The translations under genes were made by a program, and so were the position numbers. The notes below the pieces were generated by a model. The model saw nothing but the letters and a program-made list of their open reading frames with translations. It ran no database searches and was not told where the DNA came from. Source: Diploptera punctata (lineage: Eukaryota; Arthropoda; Insecta; Blattodea; Blaberidae). From it: a stretch of DNA of 64,000 nucleotides. The stretch spans positions 1,852,001-1,916,000 of the forward strand of contig JASPKZ010001233.1 of NCBI GenBank assembly GCA_030220185.1, given 5' to 3'. Below, piece by piece: positions 45,189 to 55,430 of the stretch. The number at the start of each line of letters is the position of its first letter. Position 1 is the stretch's first letter.

Positions 45189-48100
45189 CATACATACACA
45201 CAGGGTATAATAAAACTCATTGGTAGAACTTGAGGAAAGGATACATCATATAGAGAGGGAAAAAAGTGGATTCCAACATGGTTACATAAAAAAACATACA
45301 AATAAATATAACTAACTCACTGGCTCTATTGAACCCATAGGTTCATGATCACATGGACATAAGCTCTCCATACATCCCTATCCTGAGCTAACGTTTTCCC
45401 TGTATAATCTATTTCCCTCAAATCATGAATAATGTTATTCTCCCATCTCATTCTTGGTATATCAACTGGGCGTTTTCACTCTGGTTTTCCTACAGAAAGC
45501 TTCCATGCTTCTCTTTCATTCCTCATTCATGCCACATGTCCTGCCCATCAAAGTCTACAAGACTTAACTCTTCTTATAATATCTGGCTTCCTATACATAC
45601 TATGTAGCTCATATTATGTAGTTTTTTCCATTCACCTGTCTGTTCATTTCTTTTTGGCTCAAAAATTTTCCTAAGAATATTATTCTCAGATACTCGTAAT
45701 CTACTTTCCTCCCTTAAAGTAAGAATCCATGTTTCGCATCCATATAATATAACTGGTAGAATAACAGTTTTATATATTTTCAGTTTAACGTTTTTTGAAA
45801 GGAGTTGGGGTAACAAGAGTCCCTGTAATGCATAATAGCATGCATTTCCAGAATTGAGCCAAGTTTAATTTCTTGGTGCATCTCTCATATATATTTATTT
45901 ATTATATATGAAAATTCAGCCTGTGTATGTTAGTGCTTGCAAAACTCGAAAGTAGTTTGTCAATTAACTTGAAATTTTGACACAACGTTGCATTCAAATA
46001 CGCCCATATTCTAGTTCAAACGACTTCAATTTTCAATACACCTTGCATTCTCTGTGACTATCAGTAAAGCGCAAGGTCAGTCTTTGCAAGTGTGTAGTTT
46101 GAATTTAGAAAATGCCTAATGTAAATTCGTTCAAATTAGAAAAATGGACAAAATTTATATTCACTGCAAAGTAATCTAATTTAAAGGAGAAATCCCTGGT
46201 ATGTGGTGCACGAGCAGAATTAATTAATTTAAACAGCTCAATAGATCGTTATAAAAATTCTTTCTACTTATTCAGCTAAAATAAAAACACATTCATTTAT
46301 TTAGGCATAGCAGGTATTAGTATATATACTAAAGCTTTTTATAAGTAATGGCAACACTTGTAAATCAGTGATCCTTGTGGTGACCATTGTAATCTTGTAG
46401 TATGTTATTGAGCAGTCTTTGTTGTATAAATCTGTATTATTGAAAGTCTCGCAACAACAATATTTTGTGAATACATTCACTGTTTCTCACATTAGCAACA
46501 TTATAATCATCATCATCATGTTTGGTGCTACAGCCTATTATAGGCCTTGACCGTTCCAACTCTGCGCCTCCTTCCATTTCTGTCTTTTACCTTCCTTCTC
46601 CATGCCTGGGCTTCTATAACCTTCAGATCCTGTTCCACGCCGTCAAGCCATCTGGTAAGAGGTCTTCCAACTTTTATTTTTCCTTATATTTTGGAAAACG
46701 TGAGTCTATGGGCAATATCTGTTTCTTCCAGTCGATGTAGAAGGCCCAGTCACTTCAGCCTTGAAGATTTTATTATTCTGACTATGTCAGTTTAGTAAAG
46801 TAATACCGCCTTAAAAAGATGTTCAGTAAAATTTGTTTAGAAGGTGGAATTGGGAAGTTTTCGAACATTCAACAAATTCACCACACAGGAATCCTTGTGA
46901 CTATAACTTATTCTCAGAAATCAAAGAACCTCTACGAGGCATTCAATTTAATGAAGAGTTGATATCCAGAAAGCTTTAGATTAATCAGATGAGAGAGATA
47001 TCCAGAAATGATGCTGCAGATGGAGCATACCAACTTCCAAGGATTTGGCAACATATAATTGACTTGGCAAGACATTATAAATGAAGTTCGTAATGTGAAA
47101 ATTGTCTTGCGCCATAGCCGAGTTGTTAAGGTGCCTTGGCTCAGAGCTAAGGAATTGCATTGGTTTGAATCCCCATGTGGGAAGAAATTTTCTCATGGAA
47201 TTTCGGCCAGTATGGGACCGGTCTCCATGCAGCATTTCGAGGCATTTGAGTAGTGCAATAAGTACTGGCTCCAGGTTAAGAAAACCATCTGTAACGACTG
47301 GGGTACCCGACGTGCTGACCACATATCACAGCTACTTCTGTGATTAGCACATATAGATGTGAGGACAGCAGCCGGCTGGTAGGTCTGTTGGCCCTGAAGT
47401 TAATAAAATGTAACCTAAGTAAAATTTATGTGTTATAGCAGTGTTGCCAATACTTATCAAATGTCCAAGTACTTCGTTTCCCAACCTGTGGTTCGCGAAC
47501 CTCCAGGGGGTATTGAAAATTTTTCAAGGGGTTTGCCAAAACTTTTCCATAATGGCGGGTTTCGAGGTTAGGCCTATTACTGTTTTGTTCATTCCTGCGG
47601 CATTGTCATAATAATAGTAATTATTATTTTTATTATTTTAAAATTAAATTAACCCTTTAGTGCCCCTTCTTACATATGTGTAATATCGGCAATTTATCAC
47701 ATTATTTCCAGAATAAATTAATATTTACCACAAATGCCTGATTTGCAGTTATGTAACAACTTTAGGAATGCATTTGATTTCGCTACAACTAGGCCTACAC
47801 GTTGTGTAACTTTTAAGCTGTAACTAGAGTAACTTCAGGTTTTAACTGTTAAGGGTTAAATTAATTTAAGGTTATTAAACTTTTTACTTTGAATTAAATT
47901 TTATGCATGTCTACTGTATGTATATTTAAAAGTCAGTGGTTCACCCAACTCAGATCGTTGTGGAAGGGGTTTATGAATTGAAAATTGAGGAAAGTTAAAT
48001 GTTAGTGTACCTTGACTGGTGAAATCAGTTTAACCACTGACCCAACTTTAAATACACCATTGATATCCCCAAGAGGTGTATGGTGTATCTTTAAACTGTA

Positions 48101-49288
48101 CAATCTTCCAGGATCATTTGACCTCCCACAGTTCTCCCACACCATATTTGTGAGTTGAAGTTTCCTCTGAAAATAAATATAATTTATATTAAAAATATAA
48201 TAGTAATATAGGTGTTAGGTAACATAATATAGGTTATGAAAATACAATATTCTGGTGCTGACTAACTTTACTGAGAATTTTTACTTGGTTTTCCTCAGTG
48301 GTCAATCCAAATGATAGATTGAATTCTGATTACTAGGATTCATTTGATCTTATTTATCATCTCGTACTAATAATAACAACAATAATTAATTATCTCAGTC
48401 AAAAAATTAATTTACTCAAGTCTACGTTTCAATCTCCTTGTGTGAGATTTTTTAAGACATTTGACTTGGTTGTTTATAATATATAGTTACAATCACTAAG
48501 ACAATTTCGTTTTTTTTTTTTTACAAATTTAATTGATTAAAAAAATTTTAACAAGGAATCCTTGTTAAAATATTTTTAATAATTTAAATCGTAAAAAAAA
48601 ATTTGTCTTGTCATGGTCATCGTCAGCATCAAGAATTAGACCTTAAGGTCTGTTCTGGTCTCATGCTAGAATTGGTCTGTCCATCTTTTACTGGGTCTTC
48701 CAACATTTCTTCGTCCTAGTGGTTTGTAATGAAGAATCTGTTTTGGAATTCTATTGTTATCCATTCTATTGATATGGTCCATCCATTCATATTTGTATTG
48801 TGCAATTCTATCTAATTATAGTTTGAATAAAGGACATGATATTGTCTGAAACCGTCGGTATCAAAGAAGTTTGAAAATGTATGAGGTGAGTCGATTAAAA
48901 TATGTTCTCCATTCATTATTAAATTTAGTTCTCTTCATATATTTTCATTTAGTTTTCAATTTGTTATTGTATATCCAGCCACACTCCTTAGAAACCTCAT
49001 TTCTGACATTTCTATTCTTTGTTTTTGGGTTAAGACCCAGTGTTCGGATCCATATAGCAGTGTTGGGACCGCCATTGTTTTATAAAATTTCTAGTTCCTT
49101 TGAGACTTTGTTTTATGGTGCGACACATATAATTAAATTTAATTATTTTGTTTTCAATGTTTTCACTTTTATTGATGATGGTAACTATGTATTACAAACA
49201 ACCATGTAAAATGTTTTGAAAATGATCTCACACAAGGAGATTGAAACTTGACTTGTATAAATTAATTTTTTGATTGAGATAATGATTA

Positions 49289-49320
<32 letters not shown>

Positions 49321-52300
49321 CAACTACTCTCAGGAATAATATCTATAAAAACATATTAAATATTCATCTCATACTATCAGTAAATAGACATATGATCTTG
49401 TAGAGGAACTTCGGGTAGTGTGGACCCCTATTTTTGAATTTGTGTTGTTCCTTCTTTTAATTAAGGAATTTTAATGTTGTTTAATTACAGTAATTATCAT
49501 TAGTGTTATAACCATGAAATAACATTGTTATTTTATTCAAATATGGAAACATCTTCATAATTTATGAAGTTTTTTACATTACAAGAATGGTCCACTTTAA
49601 CCTTCATTATCATGTAAAGTGGGCCCCAGAGTCCGTCCTAGCTTTTAGTCTATTTTTAAGTTTATTTACTCTATTAATTTATACAGACAGGCACAAATAA
49701 ATCTGAAAGCATTTATGACTGATCATAATTAAAAAGTGTTGATACTTGTTTAATGTTTTGAAAAATTATTGTTGGTTATAACATTCACATGGCATTCATC
49801 TGCTGACAGCAACGGTCTCTGGATTTCGTAAAATTACAAGGATATTAAATAAAATTAATTAAGTGCATGGTTTTTATAGATAGCATCCTCATTGATAAAA
49901 TATACATACTCGTGTAAAGTCGACCCAGGTCCACTTTAACTGCCTCTTGGAGGATCCACATTAACCGAATTCCTTTGATATGTTTAATTATTTTATACAG
50001 CCACCATGTCACATAATATCAAACCAAACTCATCAGTATATTGAAACATCATCTATATAATATACTGTAACATATTTAAGAGATTTTTCAATATTTATAA
50101 TATTCAATAGCAGAAATTAAGAATTAATTCTTAGCTTAAAAATTTTCAAATTGGAATTTTCATAAAACATCACATATAAACCCTTCTTTGCAGAAAGAAT
50201 CAAATAAACTAGTCTTGAACATGTCAAAGTTGATGAAAGGAAGAAGTTAAAATATTTTCTGTCAAAGGCAGCACCAATTAAAGAAGATATTAACAGGGTC
50301 CACATTACCCAAACTTGTTCTATGTTAAAAAATCTATAAATAAAAATGAAATATAAAAAAATAAAGATGCATCTAGTATTAATGTACTTCAGTTATAGTA
50401 ACATAAGTAAACATTGTTACTTACCACTGGTCCCTCTTTGAAAAACTGCTCAACAGGAAGTCCTCGAAATGGAAATGTGTCGTCATCAGTGACATTACTC
50501 TGAAAAAAATATATAAAAATAAAAAGAATAATGTCTTATGTTCAAGTTTAAAAAATATATATAAGTGTACATAATCATAAATGGGGTTCATTGTATTAGC
50601 ATAGCTGAATAAGGAAACACTACAAATTTAAGTCAGAGTGTTCAAGTTCTGATATGGAGTCTTCAAAATTTAATCTGTTTTTTCCATCCAAATTGTCAAC
50701 TAATTGTACCTTAATTGTCGACTAGATGTTTTTTTAGACATTGTGCTAACCACATGTCACTTGTTGAAATCTGTAGGAAAATAGACATAACTAAATTAGT
50801 TGGTTATACAACTCCCGATAGAGAGCACCCTTGGATATACGGATATAGATTAGGTCTCTCTTAAAAAATGAGATGTGTGAAGAACATTTTAACTGTGAAG
50901 ATTATATATAGTACGAATAGATCTCCCAGTAGCCTATAACAATACAGAATTGGATCATAATTATTTTAGGCCATTCTTCACTCCCTTTTCAAACCCTTCC
51001 TATTGTCTGGGATCGAACTAATGCTGTCAAGGCCATTGTCAGTTTCCTTGCCATTTAAACTATCTGTGTCATTTTTCATAAGTAATGCTACGAGTGATTT
51101 CCAAATGATCGATAAATTCACGACTCACGAAGTGAGGAGTGAATTTATCTAGAGAATTTGGAAATCAAGAGTGGCATTTGTTAGGACTATTTAACGAATA
51201 AAATTAAGCTGTTTACTCACAAATCATTATTTAACTAGAGTTATTTTAAAATATTTATATATTTAATGTAAACGGCGATGTTTGAAAACAAATGAGAAAC
51301 GATAGGTACGCTTCTACTGCTTCATTTGTTTATCACTGCAACCAGATCATACTATTTATTGCCAAAGGAACGCAATATTGTAAGGAGGAGCTTTCTTTAA
51401 TATGGTAATTATAACACTGATAAATATTTGGTGAAACACGACTCTGATTGGTTGTAAAACAGAAATCATTGAAACGTGATTGGTCATTGACTCCCATTTG
51501 GGGCATGAGTTAAATAGTCATCATAATCATCGTCTCATGAGATCATTATTTTTTTTGTCTAATGCCACCAGGTTGTCTTTCATGGCATTTTTTTATTTCT
51601 CCCCTGGCATTGGCAGAATTATAATCCATTTCTTAAGTTGGAGCACCTGGAAAGCGGAGTTACGTTACCCCGATGATATGATGGGTGATAAATGGTAATG
51701 AAGCGCCAGGAGAGTCCTTAACTTAAACTCCAGACAATGAGCGAACATGGGAATAATTACCTTTAAGGACAAATTCGTATGGCTGAACCGGACCTCATGA
51801 ATTGATCATAAACTCTGACCCACTAGCCCGTGAAACTGGTCCATCACTAAAATTAGAACAGGCGAATCTCTATAGAGAACACGATACAATATAGTCTATT
51901 GAAATCACTATAATTAAATATCGTAGGCATACCCATTCCATTTAGTTGATAATATACCCTGACATTTAACAGGAGCAATTGGGGCTTTATTAATTATTAT
52001 AACAACAGCTCTTATTAAATTATTTCATATTTATAATCAAGAATTAATATTTATAAGGATAATAATCATATTAATATTTCAATGATGACGAGACATTGTA
52101 CGAGAAGATGCTTATCAAGGTCTGACCAGCCTCGTAGGCTAGTGGTCAGTGTTCCTGAATACTGTTCATGAGGTCCCGGGTTCGATTCCCGGTCATACTA
52201 TAGGAATTTTTCCTTAAAGGGAATTATTCCTGTGGTTGCCCGTGATCTGGAATTTAGGTCAGGTTTAGGTTAAGAACTCTCCAGGCTCTTCATTATCATT

Positions 52301-54801
52301 TATCACCCATCATACGAGTATCATCGGGGTAACGTAACTCCGCCTTCCAGGTGCCCCAACCTAAGAAATGGATTACAATTCTACCAATGCTAGGGGAGAA
52401 AGCCAGAAATGCCATAAAAGACAACCTGATGGCATTAGACAAAAAAAAACTTATCAAGGTCTTCATACTAAGTTTTTCTAACAAATTCAAGTTTGGTTCA
52501 AGTTGTTAAAGCGTATGTGGCATATTAGTAAGATTGAGACAAAAATTTCAAATCAATGAAGTAAGATAACTTATATGTTTCAATATGCTGGTATCCTCTT
52601 ATATGAATTTCGTATAGACCAAATGCAAAATAAAAAGCTTTTCCGCTTTTTTTTTTCTCCAATGGAAATATATTTTTGCACTGTAATCATTAATTCATTC
52701 TATCTGTGCTTCCCAGTAATATTCTACATGAAAAGTAAAACCTTTAAATTAAAAAAACTCACTTTCACGTACCACTTTATTTAAATGTGTCAAACTGTAA
52801 TTGCTTATTGTTAAGTAGGCACAAATTTAAGTAATTTCTACCGATTTATTAGAAGTATTAAATTGAAACCAACATATCTTACAGAATACTTCAAGGGATA
52901 AACAATAATAATTAGCATAAAAACTCTGGCATTTTGTTCAATTCTATAAACCTTTCCAGACTGAAAATTTAATTCGTGTTATAGAAGACATATTGAGAGG
53001 TATTTGGAAACTATATTTAACATTCCTTAAATAACGTGCTGCATCTTCTTGATATCCATCACTAATGAAATTGAGCAAATTGACGAATGCAGTAGGGTTT
53101 GTTAGTATTTTATTCAACGCTACTCTTTATACATCTCAGGTCATTAACAACGTAATTCAAATCTGGGCGCAAAAGGGCGACGAATTTTGTTTAGAGGCCT
53201 CTTTTTCAGGCTCCATGTTATTTTGAGTACTGTAAATCTACGACAGGCCTTTTGCGGGAAATACCTTATACCTTGCAAAATTGTATTGGACGTTGAAATT
53301 TTAGAAATAGTAAAATAATTTAATTATTTGGGTTATAATTTATCATTTGAAGACGATGCTGAATAACAAAGAAAATCACAAATTTCACAAAAAACAACGG
53401 GGATAGTATATTGACTTAGGCTTTCACGGCCGGAGTTGGTATGAAGATCTTGAAGATTTCCGGGCTGTTGGCCGTGGTCTTGAGACTTGAAGTTCCCTGA
53501 CGTCGGGGAACTTCAAGCCTCAAGACCACGGCCAACAGATCAGAAATCTTCAAGATCTTCACAACGGGGATAATTAATAGCATTATGAAACCATCTTTAG
53601 CACAAAAGAATACATGATTACGACTTTATAAGGTTCATGTAAGATCAGTATTAAGATATGGTAGTTGAGCATGGACAATACGAAGAATTATTGAGTGCCG
53701 AATAACAGAAAATGAAATGCGATTTATGCGCCATAGAGCAGGCTATATAAAATGGGACCATAAAAGAAATGATTAAATTATGGAAGAGTTGGGTGTAGAA
53801 CCCATTCTCCATCATATACAAAACTACCAGAACAACTGGAAAGCTCATCTTCAACGAATGTCATCTCACAGGATTCCAAAAGCTATGCTTCGTTACTATC
53901 CCCAAGGCAAAATATCGCTGGCACGTCCGAAAAATCGCTGGATGAAAAATTCCTGCTTGAGGTCACATGGCTAATACTTGGATAGATGATGCTGAAATCT
54001 ACGACACGAGAAATCTCCCTTCCGAGAGAACCCATGCTCAAGATTTTTACGACCTGAAAAAATCATTGACCTAAGAACCAGAGGCGAGGATGGTAACCAA
54101 TAGTCTACCAGATTCGTATTCCAGAAGTCCCGGGTTCAACCCTCAGTGCCGAGCAATCTTGGACTTCTTCAGCCGTCAAGGAAAATGCTGGTTTGAATTT
54201 CATTACCAGGTCCCATTTCACCATTTTTAAATATAAAAGTGAGAATTTTTCTGGGACAATTAACATATATAATATATCGTACGTACTATTGGGCCGGAGT
54301 AAAAAAAAAAAAGTGCACCGGTACACTAAATTTTTTTTTCTGGTGTGTAAATGGCTTACGCTTCCTAAACCATAGCAAATACAGAAAATGAATGTACACA
54401 GAAATTAATATTATCCATATTATTTATTTATTTGGTCACAAACGCCAAAAGATTTCGTGATTTGAATTTTGTCATTTGATATTTATGTAAAGTGTATTAA
54501 TAGTCTATTAGCAGTAAATTTATTATTTTCATTATCTCCTGATTGTCATAGTTTCAGTTAGTCTTCAACTCAGGTGGCAATGGGGAATGGCAAAGTTTGT
54601 GGCCACAGGAATAACGAATAAACATGTTTTACTTGGTCGGAAGTCCTAAAATATAATTAATAATATTAACATTATTCAGTGATATTAATAACGACAGTGT
54701 TTCGAATATAAAATTAATATATTATTTTAATTTACCTGTAAAGATGGCTGTATCAAAATAACCAATACGTAGAACAATATAATGAAATTTAAATACCACA
54801 T
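43819..54801 (-). CDS. GM2-activator-like secreted lipid-binding protein, five exons
   Basis: Exons on the minus strand are 54801-54736, 50499-50425, 48166-48011, 45036-44860 and 43962-43819. All introns are phase 0 and GT-AG. The product is 205 aa (human GM2A is 193). Residues 1-22 are a hydrophobic signal peptide (MWYLNFII...). The mature part has eight cysteines, as in GM2A, with the hallmark [10 protein letters not shown] strand, [17 protein letters not shown] and FPCRCPI. Two NVT glycosylation sites are visible (exons 2 and 5). Family knowledge: GM2A-type proteins are lipid-carrier cups; in mammals the protein presents GM2 ganglioside to beta-hexosaminidase A in lysosomes. Insects have little or no GM2, so another lipid or glycolipid is likely (inference). 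It converges on Tollip. No disabling change was seen. I assembled the exons by eye; a transcript would confirm them. Confidence 0.9.
43990..44290. mobile_element. Penelope-type hairpin, ACGU family
   Basis: Arms 44015-44120 and 44185-44285 (ATTTTGGGCTATAAGGCC and complement). Plus block: CUGAAGA, stem UCCUC/GAGGGA, GAAA. It lies in the last intron of the GM2A-like gene, about 30 bp upstream of the final exon's acceptor. Confidence 0.65.
44400..44690. mobile_element. Short Penelope-type hairpin with intact ribozyme
   Basis: Tail TTGGGAAGTAAACATTATGA; arms 44455-44570 and 44571-44670. In the GM2A-like intron 4. Confidence 0.75.
44511..44558 (-). ncRNA. Hammerhead ribozyme motif with AUCGCGAU helix III
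   Basis: Stem I UUAUGG/UCAUGG (with wobbles), core CUGAAGA (44546-44552), stem II AACAU/AUGUU, GAAA (44525-44528), helix III AUCGCGAU (self-complementary), triplet AUA with predicted cleavage after 44517 on minus. Confidence 0.7.
44860..45036 (-). CDS. GM2A-like exon 4, cysteine-rich core
   Basis: 177 nt (59 codons), TTTTTCAG acceptor and GTGAGT donor. Six cysteines lie in [20 protein letters not shown] and FPCRCPIRK. This is the most conserved part of the GM2A family, containing the lipid-entry loops. Confidence 0.93.
45139..45200. repeat. (TA)n(CATA)n microsatellite
   Basis: About 45 bp of TA followed by CATA units, in an intron of the GM2A-like gene. Confidence 0.9.
45310..45850 (-). pseudogene. 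LINE RT C-terminal relic (family L-A)
   Basis: Minus reading: [51 protein letters not shown]; farther down the NNI...REIDYTGK motif. Same family as 55430-56800. Confidence 0.8.
45851..46500. other. GM2A-like intron sequence, no feature recognised
   Basis: AT-rich, with no coding signal. Contains GAAAATTCAGCCTGTGTATG and TTGAAATTTTGACACAACGT phrases that may be an old DNA transposon, not assignable. Confidence 0.35.
46500..46795 (-). pseudogene. LINE C-terminal relic
   Basis: Minus reading [39 protein letters not shown] and [10 protein letters not shown], a frequent LINE end. Frames shift. Confidence 0.6.
47107..47405 (+). repeat. tRNA-derived SINE (S1), old copy
   Basis: CATAGCCGAGTTGTTAAGGT head, TGGTTTGAATCCCCATG B box, TTTCTCATGGAATTTCGGCC body, GCAGCCGGCTGGTAG end. 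Confidence 0.75.
47467..47990. mobile_element. Possible hAT-like relic holding a piggyBac-type MITE
   Basis: TTTCCCAACCTGTGGTTCGC at 47478 and GTCAGTGGTTCACCCAACTC at 47931 recall hAT-type ends. The MITE at 47653-47872 is inserted between. Weakly supported. Confidence 0.3.
47653..47872. mobile_element. piggyBac-type MITE
   Basis: TTAA on both sides; ends CCCTTTAGTGCCCC and CTGTTAAGGG. About 220 bp and no ORF. Confidence 0.6.
48011..48166 (-). CDS. GM2A-like exon 3
   Basis: 156 nt (52 codons), TTTTCAG acceptor and GTACAC donor. It encodes [20 protein letters not shown] and ends VVKLISPVK. The W-x-N-C pattern followed by R-x-Y-S-L matches the first strands of the GM2A/ML fold. Confidence 0.92.
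48388..49295. mobile_element. Element with about 80-bp inverted ends, LINE relic inside
   Basis: Left CAATCTCCTTGTGTGAGATT (48429) and right ATCTCACACAAGGAGATTGA (49224) are inverted repeats within about 80 bp of matching ends. Inside, minus 48620-48800 reads [20 protein letters not shown] and [16 protein letters not shown] (LINE C-terminus), and 48860-48915 is a PLE tail (TATGAGGTGAGTC). Confidence 0.45.
49296..50424. other. GM2A-like intron 2, no feature recognised
   Basis: (ATT)n at 49270-49320, then AT-rich sequence with several GTCCACWTTAMC-like phrases (49589, 49935, 49954, 50297). Confidence 0.35.
50425..50499 (-). CDS. GM2A-like exon 2
   Basis: 75 nt between a TTTTTTTCAG acceptor and a GTAAGT donor. 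It encodes [20 protein letters not shown] and five more residues. It holds an N-linked glycosylation sequon (NVT) and no cysteine. Phase 0 at both ends. Confidence 0.85.
51070..51530. repeat. MITE-like repeat, short copy
   Basis: Same ends and internal stem as 13617-14395, but the middle (13935-14243 there) is missing. Confidence 0.6.
51548..51850 (-). repeat. tRNA-derived SINE (family S3)
   Basis: TGATATGATGGGTGATAAAT, GCGCCAGGAGAGTCCTTAAC, TTTAAGGACAAATTC and the tRNA head region ending ACCCACTAGCC. Confidence 0.8.
51929..52492 (+). pseudogene. NUMT: nuclear copy of mitochondrial cox3, split by a SINE
   Basis: With the invertebrate mitochondrial code, 51933-52123 reads [19 protein letters not shown], then LIKLFH-YNQEL and [16 protein letters not shown], the start of cytochrome oxidase subunit III. 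TGA codons stand at Trp positions (two in a row at 52085-52090), so it cannot be a nuclear gene. It resumes after the SINE (52124-52449) with LHTKFF. About 230 bp of mtDNA. Confidence 0.9.
52124..52449 (+). repeat. tRNA-derived SINE (S3), full length, TSD CTTATCAAGGTCT
   Basis: 13-bp duplication at 52111-52123 and 52450-52462. Head: GGCTAGTGGTCAGTGTTCCT (A box), GGGTTCGATTCCC (B box); body; A-tail at 52441-52449. It lies inside the cox3 NUMT. Confidence 0.92.
52500..53265. other. GM2A-like intron 1 sequence
   Basis: No gene. 53170-53230 is a scrap of SINE family S6 (TTTTGTTTAGAGGCCTCTTT). Confidence 0.4.
53270..54000 (+). pseudogene. LINE RT C-terminal relic split by a hairpin
   Basis: 53330-53408 and 53564-54000 form one LINE end: LGYNLSF-like, NNGDN-, then [20 protein letters not shown] and [20 protein letters not shown]. 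Same family as 1190-3510. The hairpin 53409-53563 interrupts it. Confidence 0.75.
53409..53563. mobile_element. Short Penelope-type hairpin, TSD ACAACGGGGATA
   Basis: ACAACGGGGATA flanks both sides (53396-53407 and about 53563-53574). Arms TTGAAGATTTCCGGGCTGTT and complement; centre CCCTGACGTCGGGG, that is, both arms begin at the GACGUC-GGGGAAC cleavage region of the ACGU-type hammerhead. Confidence 0.75.
54001..54735. other. GM2A-like intron 1 sequence
   Basis: No gene recognised. AT-rich with an A-run at 54301-54311. Confidence 0.35.
54736..54801 (-). CDS. GM2A-like exon 1, signal peptide
   Basis: ATG at 54801-54799 opens 22 codons that end in a CAG before a GTAAAT donor (54735). The translation is a hydrophobic core ending IQPSLQ, a typical signal peptide with cleavage near the exon end. 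This ATG was chosen because it is in phase with exon 2 and gives a start of the right length. Confidence 0.8.
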
Positions 54802-55430
54802 CCTTAGCAATAATAATTTTCTAAAATTTTCGTTGTAAATCGCTATCCAAATAGAATGAAGATTTTTAGGAGTTTTATTTATATAACCAAGAATAATAAA
54901 AATACATATAAACTTGTTTAACTTTTAGTAGTTCCGTGATGTCATGTGATCGCCTAATTGCTTTTAATGCGAATTTCTATATAATGAGAGTTATAAATTG
55001 TCAATTAGTAAATTAAAGATCCGGGTGTCGATATTAATCTTTATTTTTAGATCACATATGAAATACGTAAATCCGGGGTATTTCATCTTTTTTAGTTCTA
55101 CTTTCATCTATCATTAATAAACAGAAAACCTTTAATTTAAATATTTCAAATGTTTAACAAAAGTATATTACAATATTATTAAACTCTTACGTTTCTCGAC
55201 TCCACTGAAAAATGTACTTATGACACTTTAACTTCTGAACCTTTTCATTTCCTTAAAGTTTCTGTTAACACAATTATGTCTAGGTTAAGGGTTTTCACTT
55301 CCTCGTCACTCGTGGATGCAAGGAATAACTGGAATGAGAACAAGAGGACTGGAGAAAATGGAGTAGATGGATAGAGATGAGTGGAGAAGGAAAATAAAAC
55401 TTTAGGCACCAGAAATATATGTTACTTACT
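54802..55430. other. 5' flank of the GM2A-like gene
   Basis: AT-rich; should contain the promoter and 5' UTR. No TATA or initiator site can be chosen with confidence. Confidence 0.35.
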
